From Lucinisca nassula (Eukaryota > Mollusca > Bivalvia > Lucinida > Lucinidae), in contig OY757013.1 of assembly GCA_963580285.1 (NCBI GenBank), positions 130,941,027 to 131,005,026 of the forward strand: 64,000 bases of DNA. Reading direction: 5' to 3'. The notes beneath the pieces are model-generated. The model had not been told where the DNA came from. It ran no database searches and was given only the letters and a program-made list of their open reading frames with translations. The position numbers and the translations under genes were made by a program. Shown here in pieces: positions 54,401-59,134 of this stretch (position 1 is its first letter; each line of letters begins with the position of its first letter).

Positions 54401-57400
54401 TGGCTGTAAAAAGTATCCGTGCCATTCCATAGCAACACATATGCTTGGTATTTCGTGATAATTGAAGGAGAGTTTTTGTCAATTCTCAATAAAAACGAGC
54501 TGTCACTATAGGTGACCAATGCCTCCCATGGGAGCCAATTTCTGAGTTTTTGCAAAATTTCAAGGGGAGATAATTCAGTCAAAAATAAAACAGAGTTGTG
54601 GCCCTTGGTCAGAATGTAGCCCTTGTGATAGTGAATAAGTGTGTGAAGTTTCATGGGGCTAGGTCAAATACTTCTGAAGTTATGATCAAGGTTAAAGTTT
54701 TTGTGACGGACAGTGAAGGGGGGGGGGGGGGCATAAATATTATGTTGTGGATAGTCATTGGAACCACCTCAGCAAAGGGGTTCTAATGAATACCCACAAC
54801 ACAGGCTTATATTACTACCCTTCAGTTATCCAAAAACACAAAGCTTATCTGCTGCTATGCATTCATCACCTTGTGGATTATATGTTCTAATTCTCTGAGA
54901 TCATTGATTCCATGATTCGATGAGATCATTGATTCCACTGCCTAATTTTGAAAATATCTGAGGGTCACTGATGAGGCCTATCTGGCCAAAACTAGCTCTT
55001 CTGGTCCAGAAAAACTTGCACACTCTACAGCTTTCAGTTCAGTGTTGTATAGTCTTGCTTCCAAAGTGTTACCTATTTCATTACAATAACACACCCGTGG
55101 GACATAGTGCATTTTTCACATCTCCAAAATGGCAAGTTTTCTGATGAAAATCTGTGATATTTTTCTTATAAATGCTCAAAACATAGGTTGTGGGTGCTCG
55201 TTAGAACCGCCTCAATAAACATAGGTTGTGGGTGCTCGTTAGAACCGCCTCATTGAGGCGGTTCTAACAAGTACCCACAACCTATGACTTAGAGAAGAAA
55301 TAAGAAAAATAATGTATGCCCCCGTAAACCCCAGTTTTATCTATATGAAGTGGGGTTTAGGGGAGTCTTCATTTCACGGACTTGTTCACGTGATGTAAAG
55401 AACATATTTTCTTGCACACCAGACAAGCAAATCCGTGATTTTACCCTGGGATAGAAATTTATGTTCTGACCCTGGTGTCCCGACCAAAAATCGAATATAA
55501 TCGTGTGTTTGATAAATGCACTGGTTGATTACTACCTCATATGCGCAGTCATTAAGAGGTTGATGTCATGAACTGGTGCAGCAAGTGATGTCACTAAACA
55601 TTCCTGCAGTGTCAACACAATATGGCGGACGTTGGTAACCGAAGTGACTGCAGCAATAAAAATCTGCGCTAAGAAATGGAAGGTATACAAGAAAAAGAAT
55701 CCAATATGGGCGTGAGGGGTGGAGAGAAAAATCCGTCCCTCGGGATCACTGTCCGGCAACACTCGGCAAGCCTTGTGATGCCGGACAGTGTCCCTCGGGA
55801 CAGATTTTTCCATCCACTTCTCACACCCATATAAGATTCTTATAATACCTGTTCTGTCATGAGATCCAACAGTTCCTGTATTTGATCTTCCTCAATATTA
55901 TCTGACTCTGTAATTTCAAAGACTGGGGGTTCATCAGGGTAAGTTTCAACATAGCTGAACTGCACTGTACAGGCAGCTGCAATGAAAAACATATGGCTAA
56001 AGCTGTGTTCCAGTCAACATTACGGTAACACACCTGTGTGACTTAGTGTATACTTTCAATTCTCCAAAATGGCTACTTTTTCGATGAAAATTTATGATAT
56101 TTTTCTTTTTTATACTCCGAACATAGCTTGTGGGTGCTCGTTAGAAGAGCCTCATTGAGGCGGTTCAGATGAGTACCCAAAACCTATGACTTGGAGAAGA
56201 AATAAGAAAAATAATGTATACCACAGTTTTCTCTATATAAAGTAGGGTTTATGGTGTTCATTTCACAGACTTGTTCATGTGATGAGATGTGATGTCAAAT
56301 TTAACCAAGCAATTACAAGAGAAAACATGGGGCAATACTTTAATACTTGCATGACTTATGATCTCACATTTCAAAACCATGTGACATGAATGATCATCCA
56401 CAAAACATGACACAAAACATGGGGCAATACTTTGATGCTTGCATGACTTACCGGTATGTCACATTGTAAAACCAGGTGAGATAAATGAATCATCTACAAA
56501 ACATGGGTCAAGTATTAATGCATGCATGACTTATGAAGTCAAATGATAAAACCATGTGACATGAAAGATCATCTACAAAATGTGATCAGTATTTTAACCA
56601 ATGAAATCATCTTTTATTTACAGATTATAACATTGTGAAGACGCCATCACATCTTGTCAAAATAATGCGCTATAGTCCAGTATTTCTTGCAAAACATAAT
56701 TAACAAGTAAATAACAACAATAATTACGGGATAATTTTGCTTGTTTCTCATTAGAAACACATGTTGTTGGTACTTGTAAGAATTGCTCCAGTGAGGGGAT
56801 ACTAAGTATGTCTCATCAACTAAAGTTTTGATGAAGAAATAAGAAAACAAATATCCCCGCTCCATCCTCGTTGTAACAACCCCACCCATTGCGGCTTGGA
56901 GAAATAGACTGGGCTGCAGGGTTCTTCTACGTAGAGCAGAAACTGACCGTGCACATGAGTACTTGTAAACTACCTGCCCAGGCAAAGTGGTGTAAGTCAG
57001 ACCATCCATGTGTATATACACTTTTTGTTTCATTGAGCAGCAGGGCTTGAGATGTCATTTCATCTGAACGTGGAGTAAGAGTCCCACAAAATTGAAAGCA
57101 ACGTCGCTAAAATCATATAGTAAAATGACCTAAATGTACCAGCGCACGACAAAACCTACAATAAGACATGTGGGCCCAGCAAACTCAGATCAGCCTGCAC
57201 ATCCACACAGTCTGATCAGTCTTCTTTGTGCGCTGCAAGGATAGCCAAGGGCCCAATGCTCCTTCATGCAGCAAGAGAAGTCTCTGATAAGACTATATGG
57301 ATTTGCAGGCTTATCTGAGTCTTCGTTGGGCGCACATGTTTAATTGTAGGTTTTGTCGTGCGCTGGCTCAAATAGTGTTGATGGGGACTTTAAACCCTAA

Positions 57401-57853
57401 ATCAAACAAACAAATCCTCGTTATTCGTCCTTATCTGGTTTGTTTGTTTGACTTGAGGTTTAACGTCCCCCGTCAACACTGTAAAGGTCATTTTGGAGAC
57501 GTTCCTTCCAATTTTGTTGGACTTTTACCAGACACTGAGATAAAATGACATCTCAAGCCCTGTAGCCCAATGAAACCAATAGGGTTTATAAGCATGGACG
57601 GGCCGACTCGCACCGCTTTACCTGGGAAGGCTTAGGTCCCCTTAGGGGTTTACCAGTACTCGTGTTCGGGTCGGTTTCAGCTCTGCGTGGAAGCATCATG
57701 CAGCCCATCTATTTCTTCAAGCCCTGATTGTTGGGGGCCAATCCTCCTTATCTGGAGTATCTGAAATTTAACACATACCTTCTTCTTCAGTTTCCTCTTC
57801 TGACTGAGACTTCAGTGAAATGGAAAATATCGCATACGGATCATCAGAAATAA
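33366..57853 (-). CDS. RWDD1: RWDD1-type protein (RWD domain / DRG family regulatory protein 2), six exons, 5' partial
   Basis: Joined exons (minus): 57779-57853, 55849-55976, 51079-51222, 43374-43500, 39002-39064, 33366-33457; 629 coding bases, 208 residues plus stop. All introns are GT-AG and every phase matches. The N-terminal part is an RWD domain, with VQFSYVETYPDEPPVFEI holding the YPDxPP signature, then QENLGMVMVFTLVSAVQEKL. A basic/acidic coiled segment follows, then the DFRP-like GTRCTIENFLAWKTKFDAE, GKELFLRDASMMDSDVQFL and an acidic end EVDESLFQDMDDLDI. Human RWDD1 has about 243 residues; the missing ~30 (start Met to the first RWD strand) would be one upstream exon, not found up to the window edge. 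Known role of the family: binds and stabilises DRG GTPases (DRG2), with translation-linked functions in the cytoplasm. Introns are 3.8-7.7 kb (one of 1.8 kb) and filled with transposons. Confidence 0.93.
33825..33900. repeat. Pair of hairpins built from GTGAAAATAT words
   Basis: A perfect 15-bp stem ACACTGTGAAAATAT / ATATTTTCACAGTGT with a CATTT loop lies at 33853-33887. An adjoining GTGAAAATAACAT / ATGTTATTTTTCAC hairpin precedes it. It lies in the last RWDD1 intron. Confidence 0.85.
34004..34222 (-). mobile_element. MITE-B copy, right end lost
   Basis: Left TTAACCCTTTTTGTACAAAA and core GATGCCGCGTTCTGCGGCATC are intact. It ends at GGGGTTTCTGGTACA without GGGTTAA and passes directly into a SINE-A fragment. 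Confidence 0.85.
34228..34432 (-). repeat. SINE-A copy, tail-less
   Basis: Starts inside the body (ATTGAGATGAAATGACTTCT) and runs to the head end GACCCGATGGGCG in inverse orientation. Its junction removed the right end of MITE-B. Confidence 0.85.
34521..34699 (-). mobile_element. MITE-B copy with internal deletion
   Basis: Intact TTAACCCTTTTTGTACCAAA and GTACAAAATGGGTTAA ends. The palindromic core is shortened to CAGACGCCGCTGGGCATG. Confidence 0.88.
34800..34925 (-). repeat. SINE-E fragment
   Basis: CTTCTTGAATCAGAGAGAAG, GGGAGAGAATGACCATAG, AAAGATTTCATGATCAGAG and CATCCGACTGAGCTACGGAG. The last phrase is a tRNA-like head read inversely. Confidence 0.55.
34930..35390. other. Intron sequence, nothing recognised
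   Basis: AT-rich RWDD1 intron DNA. No exon, SINE or hairpin element is supported. A small GACGTGACGTCAAG palindromic word occurs near 35115. Confidence 0.5.
35391..37914 (+). mobile_element. Helitron-like tandem-repeat element H4, 2.5 kb
   Basis: Left end AACGAGAGGGCCATGATGAC with CGCTCACCTGATCC. About 13 units of the ~165-bp core shared with H3 and H5 follow. The right end has AGCTCACCTTGTCACTACCT and GACGGTGAGCTAAAAAG, whose AGCTCACC/GGTGAGCT arms form the terminal hairpin. Some units alternate in a higher-order pattern. It lies in the last RWDD1 intron, opposite strand. Confidence 0.88.
37975..38068 (-). repeat. SINE-A tail fragment
   Basis: TTGATGTGAGGTTTAACGTC to TTTTGTGGGACATTTACCCC only. 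The rest of the SINE is missing. Confidence 0.8.
38344..38445. mobile_element. MITE-W core fragment
   Basis: CAAACTGTGTAGATCCAGAT, CAGATGGCTTCTGAAGAAGG and CATCTGATCAGGATCTACAC: the W-type palindrome without its TTAA ends. Confidence 0.68.
38740..38995 (-). repeat. SINE-E copy
   Basis: Tail GGAGTTTAACATCCC at the left, body CATTCTTTCGCCAGAAACTG and CAGCGGAAGGGACAGAATAA, and head (inverse B box GGTTCAATA) near 38965. It ends 7 bases from the donor of the 63-bp RWDD1 exon. Confidence 0.7.
39002..39064 (-). CDS. RWDD1: RWDD1 63-bp exon
   Basis: Acceptor TTTTGTTTCAG, donor GTAGGACACT. It encodes GKELFLRDASMMDSDVQFLK with split codons at both ends (phase 1). It corresponds to the GKQLFE...DIQFLE segment of vertebrate RWDD1. 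Confidence 0.93.
39290..39475. mobile_element. MITE-X copy
   Basis: GATCCTGATCAGACTGCTCC / GGAGCATTCTGATCAGGGTC palindrome, then GTTTGCCATTCCATCTGC and GAATTACAGCAAATCCTCAA, as at 31955-32134. Confidence 0.72.
39907..40118. mobile_element. MITE-D copy
   Basis: AAACCCTAATTTGTATAGAG, then TTGTGGGTACTTGTTAGAAC / GTTCTAACGAGTACCCAAAA, then AATAAGAAAAATATCACAAA. Confidence 0.8.
40120..40282 (-). repeat. SINE-H copy
   Basis: Inverse SINE-H with (GAGT)n tail at the left, ACGTCTCACCAACCACTAAG, CGGGATCGATCATACAATCC (mutated B box) and the head at GGAGGCTTCT. Inserted at the edge of MITE-D. Confidence 0.9.
40986..41219 (-). mobile_element. MITE-B copy, TTAA-flanked
   Basis: TTAACCCTTTTTATACATAA to GTGCAAAATGGGTTAA, with core GATGCCACATTCTGAGGCATC and TCCATTTCAAAATTTAGAGG. 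Confidence 0.9.
41220..41905 (+). mobile_element. Helitron-like tandem array H10, partial
   Basis: Four ~155-bp units with GACCTTGACCTTGAGTCGGC, TTCATTTATGGGTTCTGCAC, ATCAGCTCACTGA and AATTGACCAAAGTTTAATGA. Then GATAGATGGGACAGATGGAC and GGCCATTCCTATAATCAAG, a remnant of the usual right end. The left end is missing. Confidence 0.78.
41935..42165 (+). repeat. SINE-G copy, tRNA-headed
   Basis: GAGCGCTGTGGTGCAGTAAT, GGTTCGATCCC and TTGTTTCCTTGAGCAAAAGA, then a CATGGAAGATTAGTACTAG tail with AATAAAGTATATTATTATT. Confidence 0.85.
42357..42573 (+). mobile_element. MITE-B copy, TTAA-flanked
   Basis: TTAACCCATTTTGTACTGGA to TTTGGTACAAAAAGGGTTAA. Core GACGCCGCAGAATGCGGTGTC, GGAGGAAGATTCCATTTTGG near the right. 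Confidence 0.93.
42667..42971 (+). repeat. SINE-A copy
   Basis: CCCCCGCCCATTGGGGCATG to ATAAACCTCAAATCAAACAA. ATCATTTTTA flanks both ends as a probable ~10-bp target duplication. Confidence 0.9.
43374..43500 (-). CDS. RWDD1: RWDD1 exon with DFRP-like motif
   Basis: 127 bases, acceptor GTATGTTTCAG, donor GTAATATATT, phase 0 to 1. It encodes KKFEGTRCTIENFLAWKTK and FDAEMAELNKQKFEND. TIENFL-WK-KFDAE is a strongly conserved RWDD1 signature. Confidence 0.96.
43573..44003 (+). mobile_element. MITE-F copy with ~57-bp hairpin
   Basis: TAAGAATCTTATATGGGTGT opens a long hairpin whose arms contain GGATGGAAAAATCTGTCCCG and GGGACGGATTTTTCTATCC. It is followed by TGCAGTCACTTCGGTTACC, CAACGTCCGCCATATTGTG, CCAGGGTCAGAACATAATTT and CTTGTCTGGTGTGCAAG. 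A second copy in inverse orientation is at 55406-55842. Class unknown. Confidence 0.88.
44101..44165. mobile_element. MITE-B core fragment
   Basis: TTAACCCATTGCCACAGAAT and GCGGTGTCTGATCAGGGCCT only. Left end plus half the core. Confidence 0.65.
44189..44479 (+). mobile_element. Small Helitron-like element H7
   Basis: Left end AACAAGAGCTGTCACTAGG with TGACCCCCGTGGGAGCC; right end CAAATACTATATAGCCCCC. The interior has GGGGAGATAATTCAGCC and a GACAGACAGACAAAC tract before the right end. A second copy is at 54493-54734. Confidence 0.75.
44575..44760. mobile_element. MITE-D, two hairpins in tandem
   Basis: Two successive GTTGTGGGTACTCATCAGAA / TTCTAATGAGTACCCACAAT type hairpins (44607-44666 and 44681-44743) with a shared TTCTGCA(T/C)AAA spacer. 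Confidence 0.8.
44792..47330 (+). repeat. Six-fold tandem array of MITE-M plus spacer, ~425-bp unit
   Basis: MITE-M copies at 44792-45012, 45195-45439, 45620-45854, 46044-46291, 46480-46730 and 46920-47165 each run TTAACCC(T/A)TAAGA-CC to ATTTTATGGTTTAA. Each has the core AGATCAGACTGCTCC / GGAGCAGTCTGATCTGGGTC and AAAGCAGACGACAATAATC. Spacers of ~185 bp (CTTCATTGGTCAGAGTGAT, a poly-T ending TTTTGCAGGAAGAAAG, CTCAATATCCTTAACTTTCC) are repeated with them. The array arose by amplification of MITE plus flank, not by independent insertions. Confidence 0.93.
47326..47554 (+). mobile_element. MITE-B inserted in the last MITE-M spacer
   Basis: It lies exactly at the TTAA that is undisturbed in the other spacers (ATATCCTTAACTTTCC). 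Here the sequence is ATATCC-TTAA-element-TTAA-GTTTCCTTAG. This documents a TTAA target duplication. Confidence 0.95.
47754..49888 (+). mobile_element. Helitron-like tandem-repeat element H6
   Basis: Left end AACCAGAGGCCCATGGGCC with ATGCTCACCAGAGCTC. About 10 units of ~146 bp follow (TCTTATCATAAGAAACAAG, ATATATATGGTTTAGGGGTG, TTGGGCCTTTTATGAAGTGG). A second ~145-bp core follows (GGGGATAACTCAAAAA, TTATGGCCATCACAAGG, three units), then a (GGAC)n tract at 49806-49845 and the end hairpin TATCCCCCAAACC...GGTCGGGGGATA. The ends are not matching complements, so it may be a composite of two elements. Confidence 0.8.
49890..50095. mobile_element. MITE-W copy
   Basis: CCACCAATCAAATTGCTTG, AGTAGATATGATCAGATGGC / GAAGCCATCAGATCTGGAT and ACACCGTTTGTAATGGCAG. 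TTAA ends not visible. Confidence 0.68.
50119..50313 (-). CDS. Possible exon of unknown identity inside an RWDD1 intron
   Basis: A 195-bp open segment on the minus strand is bounded by a strong polypyrimidine tract with CAAG acceptor (CCTTTTTTTATCCCACCC upstream) and a GTAAGG donor, phase 1 on both sides. The frame reads VLEESDNKTVAEHLKNQEF then TVYLDFFVLPYVPHQGVRD and FGADPVYVDIGICFGIM. It looks protein-like and is not one of the repeat families. Phase 1 does not fit the phase-0 RWDD1 junction it would fall in, so it is not a normal RWDD1 exon. It could be a relic of another gene or of a transposon protein. Confidence 0.3.
50354..50639 (-). repeat. SINE-A copy with 11-bp target duplication
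   Basis: Inverse SINE-A flanked by perfect AAAAAAAGGTG at 50343-50353 and 50640-50650. Confidence 0.93.
50820..51056. mobile_element. MITE-D copy with TIRs, next to an RWDD1 donor
   Basis: Ends GCATGCCTATACAATTTTG and TTTATTTGTATAGGCATG are inverted repeats; the core is a shortened GAACCGCCTCGGTTC hairpin. The right end stops 22 bases from the 5' splice site of exon 51079-51222. Confidence 0.88.
51079..51222 (-). CDS. RWDD1: RWDD1 exon: end of RWD domain and coiled segment
   Basis: 144 bases, phase 0 to 0, acceptor TGTTTCTAG, donor GTAAGATAAT. It encodes AQENLGMVMVFTLVSAVQEK, matching the last helix of the RWD domain, followed by a charged K/E-rich helix likely to form a coiled coil. Confidence 0.96.
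51268..51572 (+). repeat. SINE-A copy
   Basis: CCCCGCCCATCAGGACTTGA to AAACCTCAAATCAAACAAAC with (CAAA)n tail. It begins ~46 bp from the acceptor side of the adjacent RWDD1 exon. Confidence 0.9.
51655..51796 (-). mobile_element. MITE-B copy with internal deletion
   Basis: ATTCCATTTTTGACGGAAAA to CGCATACAAGGGGTTAA with core GACACCGCGTTCTGGGGTGTC. The segment between the left TIR and the core is missing. Confidence 0.75.
51867..52127 (+). mobile_element. MITE-M copy outside the array
   Basis: TTAACCTTTAACGAACTCAG, TCTGAAAATGTTGTCTG, a core with a duplicated GGAGCAGTCTGATCT, then ACTTTTAAAGTAACTGGC and ATTTTATGGGTAAA. The small duplication in the core is private to this copy. Confidence 0.82.
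52180..52280 (+). repeat. SINE-T-like head fragment
   Basis: CCATGGCCTATGTCAAGAGC (A-box region), GGGTTCAAGCCTC (B box) and GGGTCACATGTGGGATGC. It lacks the SINE-T body. Confidence 0.65.
52660..52955 (+). mobile_element. Small Helitron-like element H9, complete
   Basis: Left end AACAAGATGTGTTTGTGAAA with CTGATGCCCCCGGA. A short interior follows (GGTCAAAGGTCAAGTTC, GTTATGCCCAATGTTAAAG), then a GACGGACAAACGGAC tract. The right end hairpin TGCCCCCGAATCT-CTT-AGATTCCGGGGGCA is followed by TAAAAA. The GCCCCCGGA near the left end is the inverse of TCCGGGGGC near the right end. Confidence 0.85.
53096..53338. mobile_element. MITE with GGGCCAGTTGTTC ends and a 33-bp central hairpin
   Basis: Outer ends CCTGGGGCCAGTTGTTCAAA and TTTGAACAACTAGACCCAG are inverted repeats. 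The centre holds AAAAATGTGAGCAGCTTTTGC / GCAAAAGCTGCTCACATTTTT (quoted in part: TGAGCAGCTTTTGC and GCAAAAGCTGCTCA) around GGAT. Single copy in the window. Confidence 0.85.
53425..53590. mobile_element. MITE-D copy
   Basis: TTCTTATTTCTGCATAAAAA, GTTGTGGGTACTCATTAGAA / TTCTAATGAGTACCCATAAT and AAAGAAAAATATCAGTAC. SINE-H is inserted at its right edge. Confidence 0.8.
53595..53757 (-). repeat. SINE-H copy with target duplication
   Basis: Inverse SINE-H with (GAGT)n tail at the left. Flanks GTGATATATCTGGAG (53580-53594) and GTGATATATATCTGGAG (53758-53774) form a duplication with one extra TA. Confidence 0.92.
53775..54062. repeat. Mosaic of MITE-K-like and retrozyme-like pieces
   Basis: CAGCACAAGACAAAACCTAC near 53790 resembles a MITE-K end, with repeated CATGTGACCAGCA(A/G)AGACT words. 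From ~53985, AAAACACTTGTACATTCTAC and AGAATAACCTATT resemble the downstream part of the retrozyme unit, without a ribozyme. Confidence 0.45.
54085..54376 (+). repeat. SINE-A copy nearly identical to 338-634
   Basis: Shares almost every private variant with the copy at 338-646, differing at only a few positions by eye (for example GGAACAGC versus GGAACCGC, GTTAACGG versus GTTGACGG). Confidence 0.92.
54493..54734 (+). mobile_element. Helitron-like element H8, right end truncated
   Basis: AACGAGCTGTCACTATAGG, TGCCTCCCATGGGAGCC and GGGGAGATAATTCAGTC match H7. It breaks at GACGGACAGTGAAGG and a 14-G tract before a GCATAAA remnant. Confidence 0.75.
54742..54800. mobile_element. MITE-D core fragment
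   Basis: ATGTTGTGGATAGTCATTGG / TCTAATGAATACCCACAACA hairpin. Its outer arms appear separated, with GTGATAATTGAAGGAGAG at 54456, by the H8 insertion. Confidence 0.65.
54893..55078 (+). pseudogene. Retrozyme relic with inactivated hammerhead
   Basis: CTGATGA at 54968-54974 and stem II GGCC/GGCC are kept, but the GAA that should follow is AAA (G12 to A at 54988), and stem III (ACTAGCTCTT) no longer pairs. Downstream CTTGCTTCCAAAGTGTTACC matches the retrozyme unit at 15.3 kb. Confidence 0.78.
55100..55390. mobile_element. MITE-D copy with internal duplication
   Basis: CATAGGTTGTGGGTGCTCGT appears twice in a row (55177 and 55220 regions) before the GAACCGCCTCATTGAGGCGG hairpin, then AATAAGAAAAATAATGTATG and AAACCCCAGTTTTAT. 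Confidence 0.8.
55406..55842 (-). mobile_element. MITE-F copy abutting an RWDD1 5' splice site
   Basis: Inverse of 43573-44003: starts TTGCACACCAGACAAG, has TATGGCGGACGTTGG, and ends with the long hairpin and ATATAAGATTCTTA. Its end is about 6 bases into the intron from the donor of exon 55849-55976. Confidence 0.9.
55849..55976 (-). CDS. RWDD1: RWDD1 exon: RWD domain core
   Basis: 128 bases, acceptor TTTTCATTGCAG, donor GTATTATAAG. It encodes TVQFSYVETYPDEPPVFEIT and the helix QIQELLDLMTEQ. The YPDEPP motif is the RWD-domain hallmark. Confidence 0.97.
56005..56280. mobile_element. MITE-D copy
   Basis: TTCAATTCTCCAAAATGGCT, CATAGCTTGTGGGTGCTCGT, GAGCCTCATTGAGGCGGTTC, GAGAAGAAATAAGAAAAATA and ATATAAAGTAGGGTTTATGG. 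It starts ~28 bases from the acceptor side of the RWD-core exon. Confidence 0.78.
56318..56590 (+). repeat. ~85-bp tandem repeat, three units
   Basis: Units share AAAACATGGGGCAATACTTT, GCATGACTTA and AAAACCATGTGACATGAATG with ATCATC(C/T)ACAAAA. Spacing is about 80-95 bp. Confidence 0.85.
56700..56865. mobile_element. Diverged MITE-D copy
   Basis: ACACATGTTGTTGGTACTTG, AGAAATAAGAAAACAAATAT and a weak central hairpin remain. Confidence 0.55.
56876..57415 (+). repeat. SINE-A copy split by MITE-K
   Basis: 56876-57130 and 57370-57415 together make one SINE-A (head GGCTTGGAGAAATAGACTGG, tail GTTGATGGGGACTTTAAACC). The interruption falls in the tail after AAAATGACCTAAAT. Confidence 0.88.
57137..57365. 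mobile_element. MITE-K with CAGCGCACGACAAAACCTAC ends
   Basis: Inverted ends CCAGCGCACGACAAAACCTA and TAGGTTTTGTCGTGCGCTGG. The interior has CTGATCAGTCTTCTTTGTGC and GGATAGCCAAGGGCCCAATG. AAAT flanks both sides as a possible target duplication. Inserted in SINE-A. Confidence 0.88.
57439..57744 (-). repeat. SINE-A copy with 11-bp target duplication
   Basis: Perfect TCCTTATCTGG repeats at 57428-57438 and 57745-57755 flank a full-length inverse SINE-A. The right repeat ends 23 bases from the donor of RWDD1 exon 57779-57853. Confidence 0.95.
57779..57853 (-). CDS. RWDD1: RWDD1 first exon found: RWD beta-strand region
   Basis: 75 bases, acceptor TTTTCTGTTTCAG, donor GTATGTGTTA, phase 1 to 1. It encodes ISDDPYAIFSISLKSQSEEE with an acidic end. 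It matches the FTI-V-SEAGE region of RWDD1. The start Met exon must lie upstream (above 57853) and was not found to 64000. Confidence 0.92.
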
Positions 57854-57891
57854 CTGAAACAGAAAATACAGTAAATACATGGTTAGTGTTT

Positions 57892-58104
57892 TTAACCCTT
57901 CTCTTGCTGAATATTCATTTAAGCCACACCCATTTCTGTCTATCAGCCAATCAAATTACTTGATGTAATTTATTGCTACAAATTCAGAATCTGAATGCCA
58001 AACAGTGTAGATCCTGATCAGATGGCTTCTTCAGAAGCCATCTGATCTGGATCTACACTGTTTCCAAAGATAGGGGTTGTCGTGAATAGCAAGATAAGAG
58101 TTAA
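57892..58104 (+). mobile_element. MITE-W copy, complete, TTAA-flanked
   Basis: TTAACCCTTCTCTTGCTGAA to ATAGCAAGATAAGAGTTAA with core TGATCAGATGGCTTC / GAAGCCATCTGATCTGGATC. This defines the W ends. Confidence 0.92.
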
Positions 58105-58182
58105 TAATAAAATACAATCGGTGAGCCTTAGACAATTTTATAGGGGCGAGCTTTAGACACTAATCATATGTATTTAGTTTAT

Positions 58183-58419
58183 TTTTTTTTTTTTTTTGGT
58201 TTGGGTTTTACGGCCCTTTCAAGATTATTTCACTCATATCGAGCCGATCGTTAATCATAGGTGGGCGAAAACCGGAGTACCCGGAGAAAAACCACCTGAC
58301 CTTCCGTTGCAGAACTTGGCGTCTCACACGTGACCCGAGCGAGGCCCGAACCCACGGCGGTGAGAGACCTAATGACTAAGAGTCAGCGCTCTTATCCACT
58401 AGGCCACGGAGGCCCGTTA
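58183..58419 (-). repeat. SINE-T copy with 12-bp target duplication
   Basis: Poly-T then TTTTACGGCCCTTTCAAG and CGAAAACCGGAGTACCCGGA. The head on the minus strand reads GCCTCCGTGGCCTAGTGGAT (A box) and GGTTCGGGCC (B box). TATTTAGTTTAT flanks at 58171-58182 and 58420-58431. Confidence 0.95.
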
Positions 58420-58431
58420 TATTTAGTTTAT

Positions 58432-58680
58432 ACCGCAATAAAAACATCAAGGGGTTTTACAATAATTTCGCAAATTTAAGCAAAAAAGACAGTAGACAGT
58501 GTGGCATGTTAAACGACATTCAGTGCCATGGCGCACACACGTAGTATAACGTGACGTCAACGAGTGCAAAGTTTCTGACGTCACCACGCCACAGACTTCG
58601 GAAACAACATGGACGCTCAAATAAAAGTCTCTCAGGGCTTTACATTCTGTATGAAAATCTGTAAATAAGTAGTTTATTTT
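58432..58680 (+). repeat. Interspersed repeat Q, second copy
   Basis: Matches 13015-13240, with an extra GTCACCACGCCACAGAC stretch. SINE-T above is inserted at its left edge. Confidence 0.6.
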
Positions 58681-58689
58681 CGCTTTAGA

Positions 58690-59130
58690 AATTATTTTCG
58701 AGGTTGAGTCCCATCCATCCCATTTTTACAAATCCGTCCATTTACTCATCCATCCTGTTTGTGTTTGTCCCCTTACAAAAATATAATTCGGGTGAAACGA
58801 CTCAAGGCTGAAATGACTCACTTCGTAAGGGCGAATTGACCCACCCCTTAATCAGGGCAAAACGACCCAGATTGCTTCTAAAGGTCCAAAGATCGCCCCA
58901 ATACAGGATCTTCACTGTACAAGCACACATACATCCCAAAACACACACACATACCTGTACACACTTCACACTTGTTTACTTAATCTTAAAGCATACACTA
59001 CCATACATGTGATATTTTCTTGGACCCAAATAGGGAGATTTTGATTTTCAGATAGGGAGATTGGGGTCCCAAATAGGGAGATTTTTCCGCGGTAAAAAGT
59101 GATGTTATTTTTGGTTAAAATTTATCTTTG
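58690..59130. other. Short direct repeats, no gene
   Basis: 58790-58875 repeats a GGGCGAAA(A/T)GAC(C/T)CA-like phrase three times. 59025-59095 repeats AAATAGGGAGATT three times. A CA-rich stretch lies at 58935-58985. Confidence 0.6.
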
Positions 59131-59134
59131 AAGT

